Shown: positions 61,756 through 64,000 of the stretch, piece after piece
Position numbering within the stretch: the first letter of the stretch is position 1
Layout: each line of letters starts with the position of its first letter
Origin: Blakeslea trispora
Lineage: Eukaryota > Mucoromycota > Mucoromycetes > Mucorales > Choanephoraceae
Direction of reading: 5' to 3'
Assembly: GCA_025331445.1 (NCBI GenBank)
Contig: JAIWNE010000035.1
Span: 186,001 to 250,000, forward strand
Length of the DNA stretch: 64,000 nt
Notes under the pieces: model-generated
Told to the model about the DNA's origin: nothing
Database searches by the model: none
The model's input: only the letters and a program-made list of their open reading frames with translations
Position numbers and translations under genes: made by a program

Positions 61756-63180
61756 ATCCAGAGCATCAAAGTAAACATCAGAGTCCTCATCCAAGTCAGA
61801 GTTCGAATCAACATTGAATCCAGGAGTAATCAGCGTGTTAGTAAAGTCATAACGGGAGAGATGATCCCTACGATAATGGTTTTCAAAGGTAGAAGAGGAG
61901 GACCAATTACCCATAGTGACAATGTCCTCTCGAGGAATATTAGCCTGCAAGGCCAAAGAGGAGGCAATGGATTGTAAAGTAATACCCTTCTCCGTGGTAG
62001 AGAACCGGAGGAGGCGGTGAATCCAGCGAGAGATAGTAGATACCGCCAAAGGCTCAGAAGGGTGGATGGAATTGATGAACAGGGAGTCTAGAGCTCCGGA
62101 AGGTCGGGTGGCACGACAGCGTAGAAAGGTAGCCACCGGGCACAAAGTGGTAATGGCATGACGTTTGACAACAAAAGATTTGATAATACGTCGACGATTG
62201 CGTTTTTCTTTGGGACCGTGCACTTCGAAGGACAAGGAAGTGTTGTCTGCGGAAAGAATGGCAGAGGAAAAGGGGATTCGATGAAGGTCAGAAGGCCTGA
62301 GAAAACACACGACACCTAGCAAGAATGCAAGCTTAGGTTGTAGGGCTGACAGCGTGGGATTATTTGAATCGATGGAAATTAAATGATCAAAGGTAGGGCT
62401 TAAGTCAACGTTTCGGCGATGGAGTCGAACTGGAGGAGCTTGACGAAGCAGGATGTCAATAAAATTGTTGAGGTCAGTATTAGATCGAATTGTCTCTGGA
62501 TGTTGGTGTAGATGGGTAATGCCTGCACGAAACAATTGTAAAGTAGAGACTGCAAAGTTTCGGTGCTGACGCATATCGCCTAAAAAATTAATGACACACA
62601 AAGCCTGAAAGGAATGTGGCGAAATCTGCTGCTGTTGGCACCATTCTAGAAACAAAAGTTGTCCGCGTTTGTAAGATGTATTGGTGGGTGAGTTCGCAAG
62701 TCTATGTTTAATTAGAATATCTTGGGATGCGGCATTCAGATTAGAGGAGGTGTATCGGTTGCGGATAATTACCAGACGGCGAGCTTCCAATGATTGTTGG
62801 TCAGAGGCCATATACTGTGAGGTGAAGGGAGAAGAATGTGTCTCGAGTCCAAAAGGAGAGGTGGAAGTTGGCAAAGATGCTGCAGTGTCGGAAACCAAAG
62901 GGCGGATGGCCATCAAGGAGTGACTAGGGTTGCTCGATAAATCTTCTCTTTGATGATTTTTTGGAGACAATGGGGAATGAGGTTCCAAGGAGGATTCAGG
63001 TACGGAAGTTTGAACTGATTCCATGGCAGGGTGAAAGCGTCGGCCCAAAGGCTCCTCGGTTGCGGAAATCAAGACACGTAGCTTGGTAGTTGGGCTGTCA
63101 GTCTGTCCGGAAATAGATCTACGTCGTTTGAGCCGAACATGCTTTGGATCTGTTGAAAGGCCTCTGACGTCAGCATCCAA
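61753..63180 (-). CDS. DIRS-type tyrosine recombinase
   Basis: 475 aa on the minus strand. In DIRS elements this enzyme integrates a circular DNA without target duplication. The N-terminal ~130 residues are Ser/Pro-rich linker. Residues about 165-260 look like the core-binding helices (YKRGQLLFLEWCQQQQISP). The catalytic part has the first Arg in VCFLRPSDLHRI and the end GNWSSSSTFENHYRRD with the Tyr nucleophile. The box II position expected to read HxxR reads ITLQ (in KGITLQSIASSLALQ), so His and second Arg seem absent. It overlaps the RNase H frame by 112 nt, as is usual for this group. Confidence 0.82.
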   Translation of the reverse strand: MDADVRGLSTDPKHVRLKRRRSISGQTDSPTTKLRVLISATEEPLGRRFHPAMESVQTSVPESSLEPHSPLSPKNHQREDLSSNPSHSLMAIRPLVSDTAASLPTSTSPFGLETHSSPFTSQYMASDQQSLEARRLVIIRNRYTSSNLNAASQDILIKHRLANSPTNTSYKRGQLLFLEWCQQQQISPHSFQALCVINFLGDMRQHRNFAVSTLQLFRAGITHLHQHPETIRSNTDLNNFIDILLRQAPPVRLHRRNVDLSPTFDHLISIDSNNPTLSALQPKLAFLLGVVCFLRPSDLHRIPFSSAILSADNTSLSFEVHGPKEKRNRRRIIKSFVVKRHAITTLCPVATFLRCRATRPSGALDSLFINSIHPSEPLAVSTISRWIHRLLRFSTTEKGITLQSIASSLALQANIPREDIVTMGNWSSSSTFENHYRRDHLSRYDFTNTLITPGFNVDSNSDLDEDSDVYFDALD

Positions 63181-64000
63181 TTGCTCTTCTGGAAAGGTCG
63201 ACGGAACTCGTAGTCGGCAATGTGGTTCTGAATCCCTTGAATGTGCGTGGACTGAATTCTAATGCCCCTCTGAAGACACCACTTCCATAACGTCGTTGCC
63301 GGAGTCATGAGGGGAAGGAATCGGGTGCCTCCTTGTTTGTTTATATAGGACATCGAAGTCGTGTTGTCCGTGCGAATGAGAACCCGCATGTTGTGTACTT
63401 GAGGAAAGGTTCGTAGTGCGAGAAAAGCTGCATAGAGTTCCCGCCAATTGATACTCATTTCCACTTCTTGATAGTTCCAGTGGCCAAAGGCTGTCTTTGT
63501 CTGACCGTTCGGTAGTTGGAGATTGCAGCCCCAGCCTGTATTGCTTGCATCCACATGGATGACCTGTTGTGGAGTCTGAGGGAGAAAGCTTTTGCCGTTC
63601 CATATATTTAGATTGTCGAACCACCATTGTAGTTCTTGAAGGCAATGGTTGTTCAGTGGTTAGGGCTTGTCCCAATCCGACGAAGAGTGGACCGATTGGT
63701 TCTTCATTCGCAAAAGATGTTGGGTGTACAGTCTTGCTGGGACCAGTGCAAAAGTGGCTGCCTGTATCCGCATAGTGAGGCTGTGTATTACCCGAGGTGA
63801 TTGAACGGGATTTCTGATTACCTGACGAATACTTTTCTTGAGGTCTCGAATCTTTTTCCCTGGCAGCTGGGCCGTCATCAAGTTTGTATTCAATAAGAAG
63901 CCTAGGTGTTCGATGGTCTGTGCTGGTCGTAGAGATGACTTCTTGTAGTTGACTAACCAACCGAGTGATGTCAGTTTCTGAAGGACTTGTCTCGTCTGGT
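63069..64000 (-). pseudogene. DIRS reverse transcriptase C-terminus and RNase H, with an in-frame stop
   Basis: Reading from the right edge: LGWLVNYKKSSLRPAQTIEH, LGFLLNTNLMTAQLPGKKI (RT thumb region), then SVHSSSDWDKP and a TAA at 63660-63662. The same frame continues PLNNHCLQELQWWFDNLNIW and the RNase H part: VDASNTGWGCNLQLPNG, NWRELYAAFLALRTF, VLIRTDNTTSMSYINKQGG and HIQGIQNHIAD. Asp, Glu and Asp of the RNase H site are present (VDAS, WRELYA, RTDNT). The stop splits RT from RNase H, so this copy is probably dead. The 5' part is outside the window. Confidence 0.75.

Larger units (their letters stand above)
61684..64000 (-). mobile_element. DIRS-like tyrosine-recombinase retrotransposon, running off the right edge
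   Basis: Minus-strand order from the right edge is reverse transcriptase end, RNase H, then an overlapping tyrosine recombinase, then terminal repeats. This order and the YR instead of an integrase define DIRS elements. The gag and RT core must lie beyond 64000. One in-frame stop in RT-RH and changed recombinase residues suggest this copy is inactive. Confidence 0.8.

Overview
The window looks like nuclear DNA of an early-diverging filamentous fungus, most likely Mucoromycota, order Mucorales. The evidence is AT-rich sequence, very short GT-AG introns (about 50-110 nt) in almost every gene, short intergenic gaps, plainly eukaryotic gene content (Atg15, CK2 alpha, RFC, Cdc20, NAA15, Hsp104), a FANCI gene that Saccharomyces lacks, and repeat families (DIRS-type YR elements, DD34E elements, PD-(D/E)XK-like multigene families) that I associate with mucoralean genomes. 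The order-level placement is an inference.

Layout. Bases 1-7980 are a compact run: the 3' part of a cytochrome P450, an Atg15 vacuolar lipase, a TBC-domain RabGAP, a DNAJC9-like J-protein and, on the minus strand, an Lcl3-like membrane nuclease. Bases 7981-12887 are sparse, with one tiny spliced gene for a 32-residue CCHC zinc-knuckle protein. Bases 12888-23246 hold an unrecognised 171-aa protein, CK2 alpha, a TMEM234-like membrane protein, a METTL21-type methyltransferase, a GDSL phospholipase and an F-box protein. Bases 23770-24880 carry broken transposon relics. Bases 25439-39263 are a second dense block: RFC2/Rfc4, an eIF5-mimic (BZW), a 15-exon FANCI homologue with a 72-T intron tract, a two-domain AAA ATPase of the AFG2/SPATA5L1 type, Cdc20 and a C2H2 zinc-finger protein. 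NAA15 and Hsp104 follow at 43920-49296.

Much of the rest of the right half is a repeat-rich accessory compartment. It has fragments and one longer copy of a family with an IDL...E(F/I)K core, a second broken gene with a DVLY...VEIQ core, two DD34E transposons with identical transposase proteins in opposite orientation, a LINE 3' fragment, Tc1 relics, a DIRS-like element running off the right edge, a 135-bp-arm palindrome, a 123-bp direct repeat and an irregular array of 13 GAACACTATC-like motifs.

The housekeeping genes serve vesicle traffic and vacuolar lipid turnover (Atg15, TBC), translation and co-translational modification (BZW, NAA15), proteostasis (J-protein, Hsp104, AAA), and replication, repair and cell cycle (RFC, FANCI, Cdc20, CK2). 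Neighbouring genes are often convergent with very small gaps (37 bp between RFC and BZW, 44 bp between FANCI and the AAA gene). Exon boundaries were deduced by hand from splice signals, frame continuity and family similarity. For most fully modelled genes the exon lengths sum to a multiple of three.
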